DNA of 64,000 nt, taken from positions 22,337 to 86,336 of the forward strand of contig NZ_JAMZNK010000022.1 of the NCBI RefSeq assembly GCF_027980145.1, given 5' to 3'. The translations under genes were made by a program, and so were the position numbers. The notes below the pieces were generated by a model, which was given only the letters and a program-made list of their open reading frames with translations, did no database searches and had not been told where the DNA came from. Shown here piece after piece: positions 45,046 to 53,368 of the stretch. Source of the stretch: Flavobacterium azizsancarii. Its GTDB lineage: Bacteria; Bacteroidota; Bacteroidia; Flavobacteriales; Flavobacteriaceae. Every line of letters begins with the position of its first letter. The stretch's first letter is position 1.

Positions 45046-45756
45046 CTTTTCTTCCATCGCAAAACTTCTTGATGGATGGTAGATATACAAACACGATTTA
45101 TTTTTTATAGTCTCGATTATCTCATCAGTCAATTCAACCGGAATTGCCGGACAACCCTGACTTCTGCCTAATCGCTTATTGTCTCTTATAAAAGAATCCG
45201 AAACATAATCAGCACCATGTATTACAACAGCTCTTTCGCGGGCATGATCGTTAACACCTCTTTCTAAACCGTCTAATCGCAATGAAGCACCATGTTTTCC
45301 CTGATAAATCTCTCCTGTTGCATAAAAACCTAAACTGCTTTTATAAGATGAATTTGAATTTGAAAAATCAGATGCAAATTCTTCTCCGGTATTTCTTCCG
45401 TGAGCAACTAAAGAATTAAACAAAACAGTATTAGTTGCGAGATCAATTACCCAAAGACGCTTGATGTTTGATGACAGACTAAAGTCTATTAACGTCAAAA
45501 TATCTTTTTGAACAACTCCTCTTTCTTTCAACAGATAAAACCCTTTTAAGGCTTCTGAAAAAGTTCTAAGTTCTGGCAAATTAAAATTGTTGGACTTTAG
45601 GGTATGATAAACATTTTCGATTTTAGCTTCGACTGTAAATTTCTCTACTTTAGCGATACTTTTAGTCGATGCTTCTTTAATGTCTGGGGTGTTATTTGAA
45701 TCTTTACCAAAAGATAACAGCAAAAACACCAATAGTGGATAAATTTTGTAAATCAT
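45034..45756 (-). CDS. Murein L,D-transpeptidase catalytic domain family protein
   Basis: The 240-residue protein has a signal peptide (LLVFLLLSFGKDS) and a YkuD-related catalytic domain: VIDLATNTVLFNSLVAHGRN, SLGFYATGEIYQGKHGASLR, AVVIHGADYVSDSF and the nucleophile region GRSQGCPAIPVEL with the cysteine. It is a smaller and different type from the neighbouring transpeptidase (murein L,D-transpeptidase family with SQGCPA in place of SSGCVR). The genes converge and overlap by 12 bases at their 3' ends. It has its own -7 box upstream. Confidence 0.88.
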   Translation of the reverse strand: MIYKIYPLLVFLLLSFGKDSNNTPDIKEASTKSIAKVEKFTVEAKIENVYHTLKSNNFNLPELRTFSEALKGFYLLKERGVVQKDILTLIDFSLSSNIKRLWVIDLATNTVLFNSLVAHGRNTGEEFASDFSNSNSSYKSSLGFYATGEIYQGKHGASLRLDGLERGVNDHARERAVVIHGADYVSDSFIRDNKRLGRSQGCPAIPVELTDEIIETIKNKSCLYIYHPSRSFAMEEKLIS

Positions 45757-45792
45757 TGAATTTCTTTAGGTTAATAATAAATTTGGGTAAGG

Positions 45793-45800
45793 CAAAAGTA
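45793..45800 (-). promoter_or_regulatory. Promoter -7 box of the small L,D-transpeptidase
   Basis: On the minus strand TACTTTTG matches TAnnTTTG, 36 bases before the ATG at 45756. Confidence 0.5.
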
Positions 45801-46358
45801 TAAAAAAAATATACTTGACCAAATATATGTCTGTAAATCAGGGCTTTTTTGATTAAACTTTAACAAAATCAAAGTATTTAATTAGCATTTAGACGAAAAA
45901 ACGAATATTTTTGTAAGATATTTACTTATCATAAAAATCAAAACGTTTTTGATCATTTTCCTAAGAAAAACATAACGAATATGAATTATTACAGCAAAAA
46001 CTGCAAAAATTTGAAAAACTAATATTTGTAACGATTAAAAGTATAATTTTATTATAATGGGTATTAATAAAAATTTATTTTAAGTAATCTTTCCTCTTTT
46101 TATTTCCATTTACACTTCGCTTTCGAGTACTACAAATGCTGCTTTATCAACAACATTATTTATCAATGATTATATTTTCTTGCCAGAATAAATATTCAAT
46201 AACTATAAATAAGATTAAAAACAAGATTAGAATGGCGGTGTGTGCTGAATTAATTTTAAAAAATAAAGACTTCTATAATCAATTTATTATTTTTTAATAC
46301 ACTTCATTTTATTAAGCATAATTGTAACAATGCATTCTTTCAAATTTTAGAAATGGCT
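45801..46358. other. Long A+T-rich spacer without a recognised gene
   Basis: This spacer separates the divergent L,D-transpeptidase and gpmI genes. I see no reading frame with coding character and no hairpin with a clear T tract. A TATTTTTG at 45906-45913 on the plus strand could be a -7 box for a small RNA, or chance in such A+T-rich DNA. Nothing else is supported. Confidence 0.5.
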
Positions 46359-46366
46359 TATCTTTG
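46359..46366 (+). promoter_or_regulatory. gpmI promoter -7 box, fixing the start codon
   Basis: TATCTTTG matches TAnnTTTG and lies inside the 5' part of the longest open frame (which begins at 46353). A transcript from here starts near 46372, so the ATG at 46353 cannot be used; the start must be 46380 or 46383. Confidence 0.6.
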
Positions 46367-46382
46367 TAAAAAACTAAAAATG

Positions 46383-47900
46383 ATGAACAAGAAAGTAATA
46401 CTTATGATTTTAGACGGTTGGGGGAAATCTCCTGACCCTAAAGTATCTGCAATAGACAATGCAAACGTTCCTTTTATAAACAGTCTTTATCAAAATTACC
46501 CAAGCGCACAACTTAGAACTGACGGATTAAATGTTGGTTTACCTGAAGGTCAAATGGGAAACAGCGAAGTGGGTCACATGAATCTTGGTGCCGGAAGGAT
46601 TGTATATCAGGATTTAGCCAAAATAAACTTAGCGGTGGCGCATCAAACACTTGCAAAAGAGCAGGTACTGGTTGATGCTTTTACTTATGCTAAAGAAAAC
46701 AATAAGAAAGTGCACTTTTTAGGATTAGTTTCTGATGGTGGTGTTCACTCTCACACATCTCACTTACGCGGACTAATTGACGCTTCTCAAGAATATGGTT
46801 TAAAAGATGTTTTTATTCATGCTTTTACTGATGGTCGTGATGTTGACCCAAAATCAGGAGCTAAATACATTCATGATTTAGAAGAACATATTAAAGATAC
46901 TCCTGTAAAAATTGCATCGATCATTGGCCGTTATTACGCAATGGACCGTGACAAACGTTGGGAGCGTGTAAAATTAGCTTATGACTTAGTTGTAAATGCA
47001 ATTGGAACTCCTTCTAAAAATGCAGTTGCAAGTATGCTTGACAGTTATGCTCACGATGTTACTGATGAATTTATTGCTCCAATTGTAATGGTTGATGAAC
47101 AAGAAAAACCATTAGCTACAATTGTTGAAGGCGATGTGGTGATTTTCTTTAATTTTAGAACTGATAGAGGTCGTGAACTTACAGAAGCGCTTTCGCAACA
47201 AGACTTTCACGAGCAAAACATGCACAAGTTAAACTTGTATTATGTAACGCTTACTAACTACGACGAAACGTACAAAAACGTAAAAGTAGTTTACAATAAA
47301 GATAATATCACTGAAACTCTTGGTGAGATTTTAGAAAAAGCAGGTAAAAAACAAATTCGTATTGCCGAAACTGAGAAATATCCGCACGTTACGTTTTTCT
47401 TCTCCGGTGGTAGAGAAACTCCTTTTGAAGGCGAATCACGTATTTTAAGAAACTCTCCTAAAGTAGCCACTTACGATTTACAACCGGAAATGAGTGCTTT
47501 TGAACTTACCGCTGCTCTTGTTCCTGAATTGAATAAAGGTGAAGTTGATTTTGTTTGTTTGAATTTTGCTAATGGAGACATGGTGGGTCATACCGGAATT
47601 ATGAGTGCTGCAATTCTTGCCTGCGAAGCTGTTGACGCTTGTGTAAAACAAGTTATCGAAGCTGCTCTTGCCAACGATTATACTACAATTGTAATTGCCG
47701 ATCACGGAAATTGCGAAACAATGATTAATCCTGATGGAAGCCCAAATACAGCACACACAACAAACCCAGTACCGATTATCCTGGTTGATAAAGAATTAAA
47801 AAACATTCAGAATGGTGTTTTAGGCGACATCGCTCCTACTATTTTAGAACTAATGGGAGTTCAGCAGCCAAACGCAATGACTTGTCATTCGTTGTTGTAG
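46383..47900 (+). CDS. gpmI: 2,3-bisphosphoglycerate-independent phosphoglycerate mutase GpmI
   Basis: GpmI interconverts 3- and 2-phosphoglycerate in glycolysis, using two Mn2+ ions. The 505-residue protein begins MNKKVILMILDGWGKSP; metal-binding aspartate is in LDGWG, the catalytic serine in GNSEVGHMNLGAG, and later motifs are FTDGRDVDP, GRYYAMDRD, FRTDRGREL, ADHGNCE and TAHTTNPVP. The ATG at 46380 is also possible; the one at 46353 lies upstream of the predicted transcription start. Length is normal and the enzyme stands alone. Confidence 0.96.
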   Translation: MNKKVILMILDGWGKSPDPKVSAIDNANVPFINSLYQNYPSAQLRTDGLNVGLPEGQMGNSEVGHMNLGAGRIVYQDLAKINLAVAHQTLAKEQVLVDAFTYAKENNKKVHFLGLVSDGGVHSHTSHLRGLIDASQEYGLKDVFIHAFTDGRDVDPKSGAKYIHDLEEHIKDTPVKIASIIGRYYAMDRDKRWERVKLAYDLVVNAIGTPSKNAVASMLDSYAHDVTDEFIAPIVMVDEQEKPLATIVEGDVVIFFNFRTDRGRELTEALSQQDFHEQNMHKLNLYYVTLTNYDETYKNVKVVYNKDNITETLGEILEKAGKKQIRIAETEKYPHVTFFFSGGRETPFEGESRILRNSPKVATYDLQPEMSAFELTAALVPELNKGEVDFVCLNFANGDMVGHTGIMSAAILACEAVDACVKQVIEAALANDYTTIVIADHGNCETMINPDGSPNTAHTTNPVPIILVDKELKNIQNGVLGDIAPTILELMGVQQPNAMTCHSLL

Positions 47901-47961
47901 AAATTTTTAAGTTTTCAGTCTCAGTTTTCAGTTGCAGTAATTACTGGGAACAACAAAATAC

Positions 47962-47995
47962 ACCCGACACGTTTAAAAAAATGTGTCGGGTTTTC
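47962..47995 (+). terminator. Terminator after gpmI
   Basis: ACCCGACAC and GTGTCGGGT form a 9-base-pair G+C-rich stem around a 12-base loop, followed by TTTCTATTTT. Confidence 0.85.
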
Positions 47996-48063
47996 TATTT
48001 TATAACCTCAAGCAAAAAACCAAAACTATGACTGTGACTGAAAAGAGACTAAAAACCCGAACC

Positions 48064-48103
48064 AAAAAAAAGCTATTCCAGACAAGAATAGCTTTTTTTT
48101 TAA
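48064..48103. terminator. Second terminator in the gpmI-tetR spacer
   Basis: AAAAAAAGCTATTC and GAATAGCTTTTTTT pair around a 7-base loop, with T tracts possible on both strands. It insulates the following TetR operon. Confidence 0.8.
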
Positions 48104-48128
48104 AGAAATAATGATTTAAATCTCATAA

Positions 48129-48188
48129 TTGATAGTATTACTATTATATTTGCTTACAAAATAATTGTTATGGAAATTATACTATCAA
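48129..48188 (+). promoter_or_regulatory. TetR operon promoter with putative operator
   Basis: The -7 box TATATTTG is at 48145-48152. Directly before it is the perfect palindrome ATAGTATTACTAT (48132-48144). TTGATAGTAT (48129-48138) is repeated inverted as ATACTATCAA (48179-48188), just after the start codon. Palindromes overlapping the promoter of a TetR gene are usual autoregulatory operators. Confidence 0.55.
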
Positions 48189-48841
48189 ATATAAAAATGC
48201 AGGTAAACGAAAAGATCTATGTTAAAGATCCGGAAACATCTGTATTGGGAAAAAAAATAATTGAGCAAAGTATCTTTCTTATCGACTCTATTGGTTTTGA
48301 TAATTTTACCTTTAAAAAATTAGGAGAAAAAATAGGCTCAAATGAGAGTTCTATTTATCGCTATTTCGAAAACAAACACAAATTATTAGTATATTTATCT
48401 TCATGGTATTGGAGCTGGATGGAATACAAACTTGTTTTTAGCACTACTAATATTACAGACAAAAAAGAAAAGCTCAAAAAAGCCATCAGAATAGTTACTG
48501 AGAAGGTAACTAATGACATTTCAACAGATCATATTAACGAAGCAATTTTAAATAAAATAATAATTGCAGAATTTACAAAAACGCTTCATACCAAAGAAGT
48601 TGATGAAGAAAACAAGGAAGGTTTTTTTCTAATTTACAAAAGGGTTATCAACAGGGTTGTTGCTATTGTCAAGGAGGTAAATCCTGAATACCCATTTGCA
48701 AAATCATTAGTTTCAACAATTGTTGAAGGAAGCCTGCACCAACATTTTCTAACAGATCATTTAAAAACAATTACCGATTGCAATGAAACGGTTACAACGA
48801 CTCAATTTTACTTAAATCTTGCAGAAAACGTTTTACGCTAA
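48170..48841 (+). CDS. TetR/AcrR family transcriptional regulator
   Basis: The protein has 223 residues from the first ATG; the ATG at 48197 (MQVNEKIYVKDPE) is an alternative. The N-terminal helix-turn-helix runs from ILLIDSIGFDNF-like FLIDSIGFDNFTFKKLGEKI to SNESSIYRYFENKHKLLVYL. The C-terminal ligand-binding region has no recognised specificity. It heads an operon with an ABC protein, an HlyD-type adaptor and TolC, so it most likely controls that exporter in response to a small molecule. Confidence 0.9.
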   Translation: MEIILSNIKMQVNEKIYVKDPETSVLGKKIIEQSIFLIDSIGFDNFTFKKLGEKIGSNESSIYRYFENKHKLLVYLSSWYWSWMEYKLVFSTTNITDKKEKLKKAIRIVTEKVTNDISTDHINEAILNKIIIAEFTKTLHTKEVDEENKEGFFLIYKRVINRVVAIVKEVNPEYPFAKSLVSTIVEGSLHQHFLTDHLKTITDCNETVTTTQFYLNLAENVLR

Positions 48842-48857
48842 TTACAAAACACAAACT

Positions 48858-50519
48858 ATGACTCCATTAAAACGATTTTACAATTTACTTGAGCTGGACA
48901 AAAAGGACATCTATCAGATTTTTTTCTATGCTATTTTTGCCGGGTTAATCAGTTTATCACTTCCATTAGGGATTCAGGCGATTATAACTTTTATACAATC
49001 CGGAAGGGTAAGTGCATCCTGGATCGTACTTATCATATTAGTTGTTGCGGGAGTTGCGCTTGTTGGAATCTTGTCTTTGATGCAATTGCGAATTACAGAA
49101 AACTTGCAGCAAAAAATATTTGTACGTTCTTCGTTTGCATTTGCAGCTCGTTTACCAAAAATAAAATCAGAGGAATTATATGGCACCTACCCGCCGGAAT
49201 TAACAAATCGCTTTTTTGACACTATGACTATTCAAAAAGGAACTTCGAAGTTATTAACTGATTTTTCGGCTGCTTTACTTCAAATCACCTTCGGGATTAT
49301 CCTGCTGTCCTTGTACCATCCTTTTTTTATTGTTTTTGGAATTTTATTGTTCTTGCTTTTATACTTCATTTTTAGATTTTCGTATAAATCAGGGATAGAA
49401 ACCAGCTTAAAAGAATCAAAGTTTAAATATAAAGTAGCAAGTTGGCTGCAAGAAATGGCGCGTAATAATTTTAGTTTCAGGAATGAATTAAACTATGATT
49501 TTGCCCTTCAGAAAAATAACTCAATCGTAACTGGTTATCTTAATTATCGCGAGAAACATTTTAGCGTTATCAAAAGGCAATTTATACAATTGATCATTTT
49601 CAAAATTATCATTACGGCAAGTTTATTGTCTATTGGAGGTTACTTAGTATTGAGTCAGGAAATGAATATTGGACAGTTTGTTGCTGCAGAAATTATTATT
49701 TTGTTAGTGATTAATTCTGTTGAAAAAATCATTATTGGACTTGAAAGTTTCTACGACGTTTTAACTTCTGTCGAAAAAATAGGTCAGGTTACTGATCTGG
49801 AATTAGAAGAAAATTCAGATTCGCAAAACGAACTTTGCTATAACAATATTACTTTAGAAACTGAAAATTTAAAATTCAAATTTCCGGATTCACAAATCAA
49901 TGCTTTAGCTTCTATTTCCATAAAAATAGAACAAGGCGAAAAAATCGTTATTGATGGTCAGAATGGCTCTGGAAAAACAACTCTGATCCGGGTATTATCC
50001 GGTTTATTAAAACAAAGTTCCGGTGCTTTTTATATTAATGATGATACTTTTAGAAAAATAAACCTGAAACAATATCGCTCGCAAATAGGCAGCATAATTC
50101 ATAACGAGACACCTTTTGAAGGGACTATTTTAGAAAACATCACATTTAATGACCCCTCTATAAGCAGCGAAGATTTAAAATGGGCGATTGATGGCGTTCA
50201 GCTTAGTCCGTTGATCAAATTATTGCCAAAAGGCTTAAATACTCACATTTATCCTGAAGGAAGACAATTATCTTCTTCTAATGCTCAGAAGATCCTACTG
50301 GCGCGAAGTATAATTCACAGACCAAAAGTGCTGTTCTATGAAGATCCAACAGATACCATGGATGAAAATGTTGCGAATGAGATTATTGATTTCATTACTT
50401 CTGACAACAATAAATGGACGATTATTGTTTCCTCTAAAAACCCGTATTGGAAAACAAAGTCAACGCGAACAATAACGATGCAACACGGCCTTATTATCCT
50501 GGATCAAAAAAAACAATAA
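48858..50519 (+). CDS. ABC transporter (fused permease and ATPase) with degenerate ATPase motifs
   Basis: The ATG at 48858 (MTPLKRFYNLLELD) starts 17 bases after the tetR stop. The 553-residue protein has six membrane segments in the first 310 residues and an ATPase domain with an intact Walker A, GQNGSGKTT (near residue 366). Other motifs are altered: the Q-loop position reads IIHNE, the signature reads LSSSNAQ, the Walker B/catalytic pair reads FYEDPT instead of DEPT, and the H-loop histidine is missing (VSSKN). It has no peptidase C39 domain. It is the membrane part of an HlyD/TolC exporter; ATPase activity is uncertain. Confidence 0.85.
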   Translation: MTPLKRFYNLLELDKKDIYQIFFYAIFAGLISLSLPLGIQAIITFIQSGRVSASWIVLIILVVAGVALVGILSLMQLRITENLQQKIFVRSSFAFAARLPKIKSEELYGTYPPELTNRFFDTMTIQKGTSKLLTDFSAALLQITFGIILLSLYHPFFIVFGILLFLLLYFIFRFSYKSGIETSLKESKFKYKVASWLQEMARNNFSFRNELNYDFALQKNNSIVTGYLNYREKHFSVIKRQFIQLIIFKIIITASLLSIGGYLVLSQEMNIGQFVAAEIIILLVINSVEKIIIGLESFYDVLTSVEKIGQVTDLELEENSDSQNELCYNNITLETENLKFKFPDSQINALASISIKIEQGEKIVIDGQNGSGKTTLIRVLSGLLKQSSGAFYINDDTFRKINLKQYRSQIGSIIHNETPFEGTILENITFNDPSISSEDLKWAIDGVQLSPLIKLLPKGLNTHIYPEGRQLSSSNAQKILLARSIIHRPKVLFYEDPTDTMDENVANEIIDFITSDNNKWTIIVSSKNPYWKTKSTRTITMQHGLIILDQKKQ

Positions 50520-50522
50520 GTC

Positions 50523-51869
50523 ATGCTAAATATATCTGACAACAAAACAAAATTACAGTCACTTGATCAATACTCGACTATAAAAAACCTGAGTAACCGA
50601 CCTCATTATAAAATTTTAAACAAGATAATAATAGCTACTTCGATCTTGGGGATAATTGCACTTTTCCTGCCCTGGACACAAAATATTTCCGGTTCAGGTT
50701 CTGTAACGACTTTAAAACCCAACCAAAGACCACAATCGATTCAGAGTGTTATTTCCGGACGAATCGAAAAGTGGTATGTACAGGAAGGTGATTTTGTAAA
50801 AAAAGGAGATACTATCTTGTTTATTTCTGAGATAAAGGAAGATTACATGGATCCTAATTTGGTTGCAAACACTAAAAATCAGGTTGAGGCAAAAAAGAAC
50901 TCTTTAGAATCGTATGACGAAAAAGTACAAACGCTTTCGAGCCAGATTCAATCAATAGAAAATGAAAAAAGACTTAAACTGGAACAGGCCAGAAATAAAG
51001 TAAAACAATCTCTCTTAAAAATAAAAAGCGACAGTATTGATCTCGTTGCCGCAAGAACACAATTAAAGATTGCAAATACGCAATACAACCGTTCTGTACA
51101 ACTAAACAAAGAAGGACTAAAACCGCTTACTGATGTTGAAGAGAAACGTTTGAAATTGCAAGATGTTGATGCAAAAATTATAACTCAGGAAAATAAATAC
51201 CTGACAAGCAAAAACGAATATATAAATGCAAAGGTTGAGATTAACCGAATTTCTGCTGAATATGCTGAAAAAGCAGCAAAGGCAAAAAGTGACCAGTTTA
51301 CAACCCTGAGCAATAAATTTGACACTGAAGCTCAGGTAAGCAAATTAGAAAATCAATACACTAATTATAGTCTTAGAAACGGAATGTACTACATCAAGGC
51401 GGTACAAGACGGTTATATCAACAGGGCTGTTCAGGCAGGTTTGGGAGAAACGATAAAAGAAGGAACCCCAATTGTCACTATAATGCCATCTCATTATGAT
51501 ATTGCTGTTGAAACATTCATAAACCCAATTGATTTACCGCTGATTAAAAAGGGTGATAAGATACGTATTTGGTTCGATGGATGGCCTACAATTGTATTTG
51601 CAGGCTGGCCGGATATGTCTTACGGAACGTTTGGAGGTAAAGTTGTTGCTATAGAGAATTTTATTAGCCCTAATGGAAAATACAGAATCCTGGTTGCTCC
51701 TGATCCGGACGAAGCGAAATGGCCTAAACAATTGAGTATTGGTTCCGGTGCACAAACAATTGCCTTATTAGATACTGTACCAATTTGGTTTGAAATATGG
51801 AGAACCTTAAACGGATTTCCTCCTAATTATTATAAGAGTGGTGAAACTGTAACTAAAGAGAAAAAATAA
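50523..51869 (+). CDS. HlyD family membrane fusion (periplasmic adaptor) protein
   Basis: This 448-residue adaptor links an inner-membrane transporter to TolC. It has one N-terminal membrane segment (ILGIIALFLPW, near residue 38), a lipoyl-like half (GRIEKWYVQEGDFVKKGDTI), a long coiled-coil hairpin (about residues 120-280) and the second lipoyl half and beta-barrel (RNGMYYIKAVQDGYINRAVQ, GTPIVTIMP). It lies 3 bases after the ABC gene and overlaps the start of the TolC gene by one base, so the three are one operon. Confidence 0.92.
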   Translation: MLNISDNKTKLQSLDQYSTIKNLSNRPHYKILNKIIIATSILGIIALFLPWTQNISGSGSVTTLKPNQRPQSIQSVISGRIEKWYVQEGDFVKKGDTILFISEIKEDYMDPNLVANTKNQVEAKKNSLESYDEKVQTLSSQIQSIENEKRLKLEQARNKVKQSLLKIKSDSIDLVAARTQLKIANTQYNRSVQLNKEGLKPLTDVEEKRLKLQDVDAKIITQENKYLTSKNEYINAKVEINRISAEYAEKAAKAKSDQFTTLSNKFDTEAQVSKLENQYTNYSLRNGMYYIKAVQDGYINRAVQAGLGETIKEGTPIVTIMPSHYDIAVETFINPIDLPLIKKGDKIRIWFDGWPTIVFAGWPDMSYGTFGGKVVAIENFISPNGKYRILVAPDPDEAKWPKQLSIGSGAQTIALLDTVPIWFEIWRTLNGFPPNYYKSGETVTKEKK

Positions 51870-53257
51870 TGAAACGAATACTTATAGCTTTTCTTTTTTT
51901 GAGTTGTACCGTTTTTGGTCAACAACAATTCTCTAAAGAACTTACTTATAATGAGTTTCTTGGATATGTAAAAAAATACCACCCATTGGTTAAAAATGCG
52001 AATTTAGAATTAAGTAAGGCACAAGCCAATCTGATGATGGCACGAGGTGGTTTTGACCCAAAAATCGAAGTTGATTTTAGTAAAAAACAATTTAAGGACA
52101 AGGAATATTATTCTATTTTGAACAGTAGTTTCAAAATACCAACATGGTACGGAATTGAACTGAAAGCGGGTTTTGACAATAATGAAGGTGTTTATCTTAA
52201 TCCTGAAAACACGACTCCAAATCAGGGATTGACTTCATTTGGAATCAGCGTTCCTGTAGGTCAGGGATTATTCATTAACCAAAGAATGGCGGATGTAAGG
52301 ATGGCTAAAATCCAGATAAAACTTAGTGAATCCGAAAGGAAACTTGAGGCCGTTAGTGTTTTGTATGATGCTTCGATTGCTTATTTTAACTGGAAGAAGA
52401 ATTTTGAAGAGATGAAACTTTATGAGATGTACAACAGCAATGCTGAAATACGTTTAAAAGGAATCAAATCTTTAATCGTTCAGGGCGACAAACCTGCCAT
52501 AGACAGTATTGAAGCAGTAATTATTGTAAAAAACAGGGCGTTAAGTCTTGAAGATTCTAAACTAAAACTGGCAAAAGCAAAACTCGAATTGTCTAATTTT
52601 ATGTGGCTGGACAATAATATTCCGTTAGAAATTTCAGATGAACTTGTGCCGGAAGCAGCTCTTGAATCTACGTTGCAGGAAACGCTAAAAACAAATGATC
52701 TTTTGCAAAGGGATTTTAGCTTAGAAACACATCCAAAATTAAATGCGCTTCAAAATAAAATAGAAATTCTGACGGTAGAAAAAGACCTCAAACAAAATAT
52801 GCTATTGCCAAAAATAAATGTAGGTTACTCCTATTTATCTGAACCAAGTTATATCAATAATTATCGTTTTGATGATTATAAAATTGGTTTAGAGTTTTAC
52901 TTTCCTTTGTTTCTAAGAAAAGAACGCGGAAGTTTAAAACTGGCAAAATATAAACTTCAGGAAAATGAGTTTGCTTTGGCGGTGGAAAAAACACAATTAA
53001 CCAACAAAATAAGTGCTCAGAAAATAGAAATCATTTCGCTTGTAAAACAAAAAAAGCTGGCCAAAGATTTAGTAGAAAATAATATCACCATGCTCAATTC
53101 TGAAGAACGTTTGTTCTCATTTGGAGAAAGTTCTTTATTCCTGATCAATACTCGTGAGAATAATTTAGTAAGCGCCAAATTAGCTTCAATTACTCTGGAA
53201 AACAGATTTTACATCTCTAACTCAGAGCTATTCAAAATCATGGCAAATCCAGATTAG
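51869..53257 (+). CDS. TolC family outer-membrane protein
   Basis: TolC-type proteins form the trans-periplasmic outer-membrane duct of exporters. The 462-residue protein has a signal peptide (LFLSCTVFGQ, residue 17) and alternating long helical coils and barrel segments typical of the OEP family: LSKAQANLMMARGGFDPKIE, KIQIKLSESERKLEAVSVLY, KLKLAKAKLELSNFMW. It directly follows the adaptor gene. A repeat of the CCATATAAGT family follows the stop. Confidence 0.92.
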   Translation: MKRILIAFLFLSCTVFGQQQFSKELTYNEFLGYVKKYHPLVKNANLELSKAQANLMMARGGFDPKIEVDFSKKQFKDKEYYSILNSSFKIPTWYGIELKAGFDNNEGVYLNPENTTPNQGLTSFGISVPVGQGLFINQRMADVRMAKIQIKLSESERKLEAVSVLYDASIAYFNWKKNFEEMKLYEMYNSNAEIRLKGIKSLIVQGDKPAIDSIEAVIIVKNRALSLEDSKLKLAKAKLELSNFMWLDNNIPLEISDELVPEAALESTLQETLKTNDLLQRDFSLETHPKLNALQNKIEILTVEKDLKQNMLLPKINVGYSYLSEPSYINNYRFDDYKIGLEFYFPLFLRKERGSLKLAKYKLQENEFALAVEKTQLTNKISAQKIEIISLVKQKKLAKDLVENNITMLNSEERLFSFGESSLFLINTRENNLVSAKLASITLENRFYISNSELFKIMANPD

Positions 53258-53262
53258 GTTTT

Positions 53263-53348
53263 CACCATATAAGTGATGTAAGTTCATTTAAACTTCAAAA
53301 TAGACGTATTGCTATCCGCCTCTACTAAAATGAACTTATATCACTTGT
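53263..53348. repeat. CCATATAAGT-family repeat, copy 2
   Basis: CACCATATAAGTGATGTAAG and GTTCATTTAAA (53263-53292) are mirrored by AAAATGAACTTATATCACTT (53327-53346). About 20 bases pair with a few mismatches; the loop of about 34 bases is A+T-rich. It lies between the convergent tolC and DUF445 genes and may terminate both. Confidence 0.75.
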
Positions 53349-53368
53349 TATTGTTTAAAAATATATAG

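Noticed and set aside
45801..46358. Riboswitch or small RNA in the long L,D-transpeptidase to gpmI spacer
   Set aside because: No conserved aptamer element, stem with T tract or clear pair of promoter and terminator could be found; only one possible -7 box in very A+T-rich DNA.
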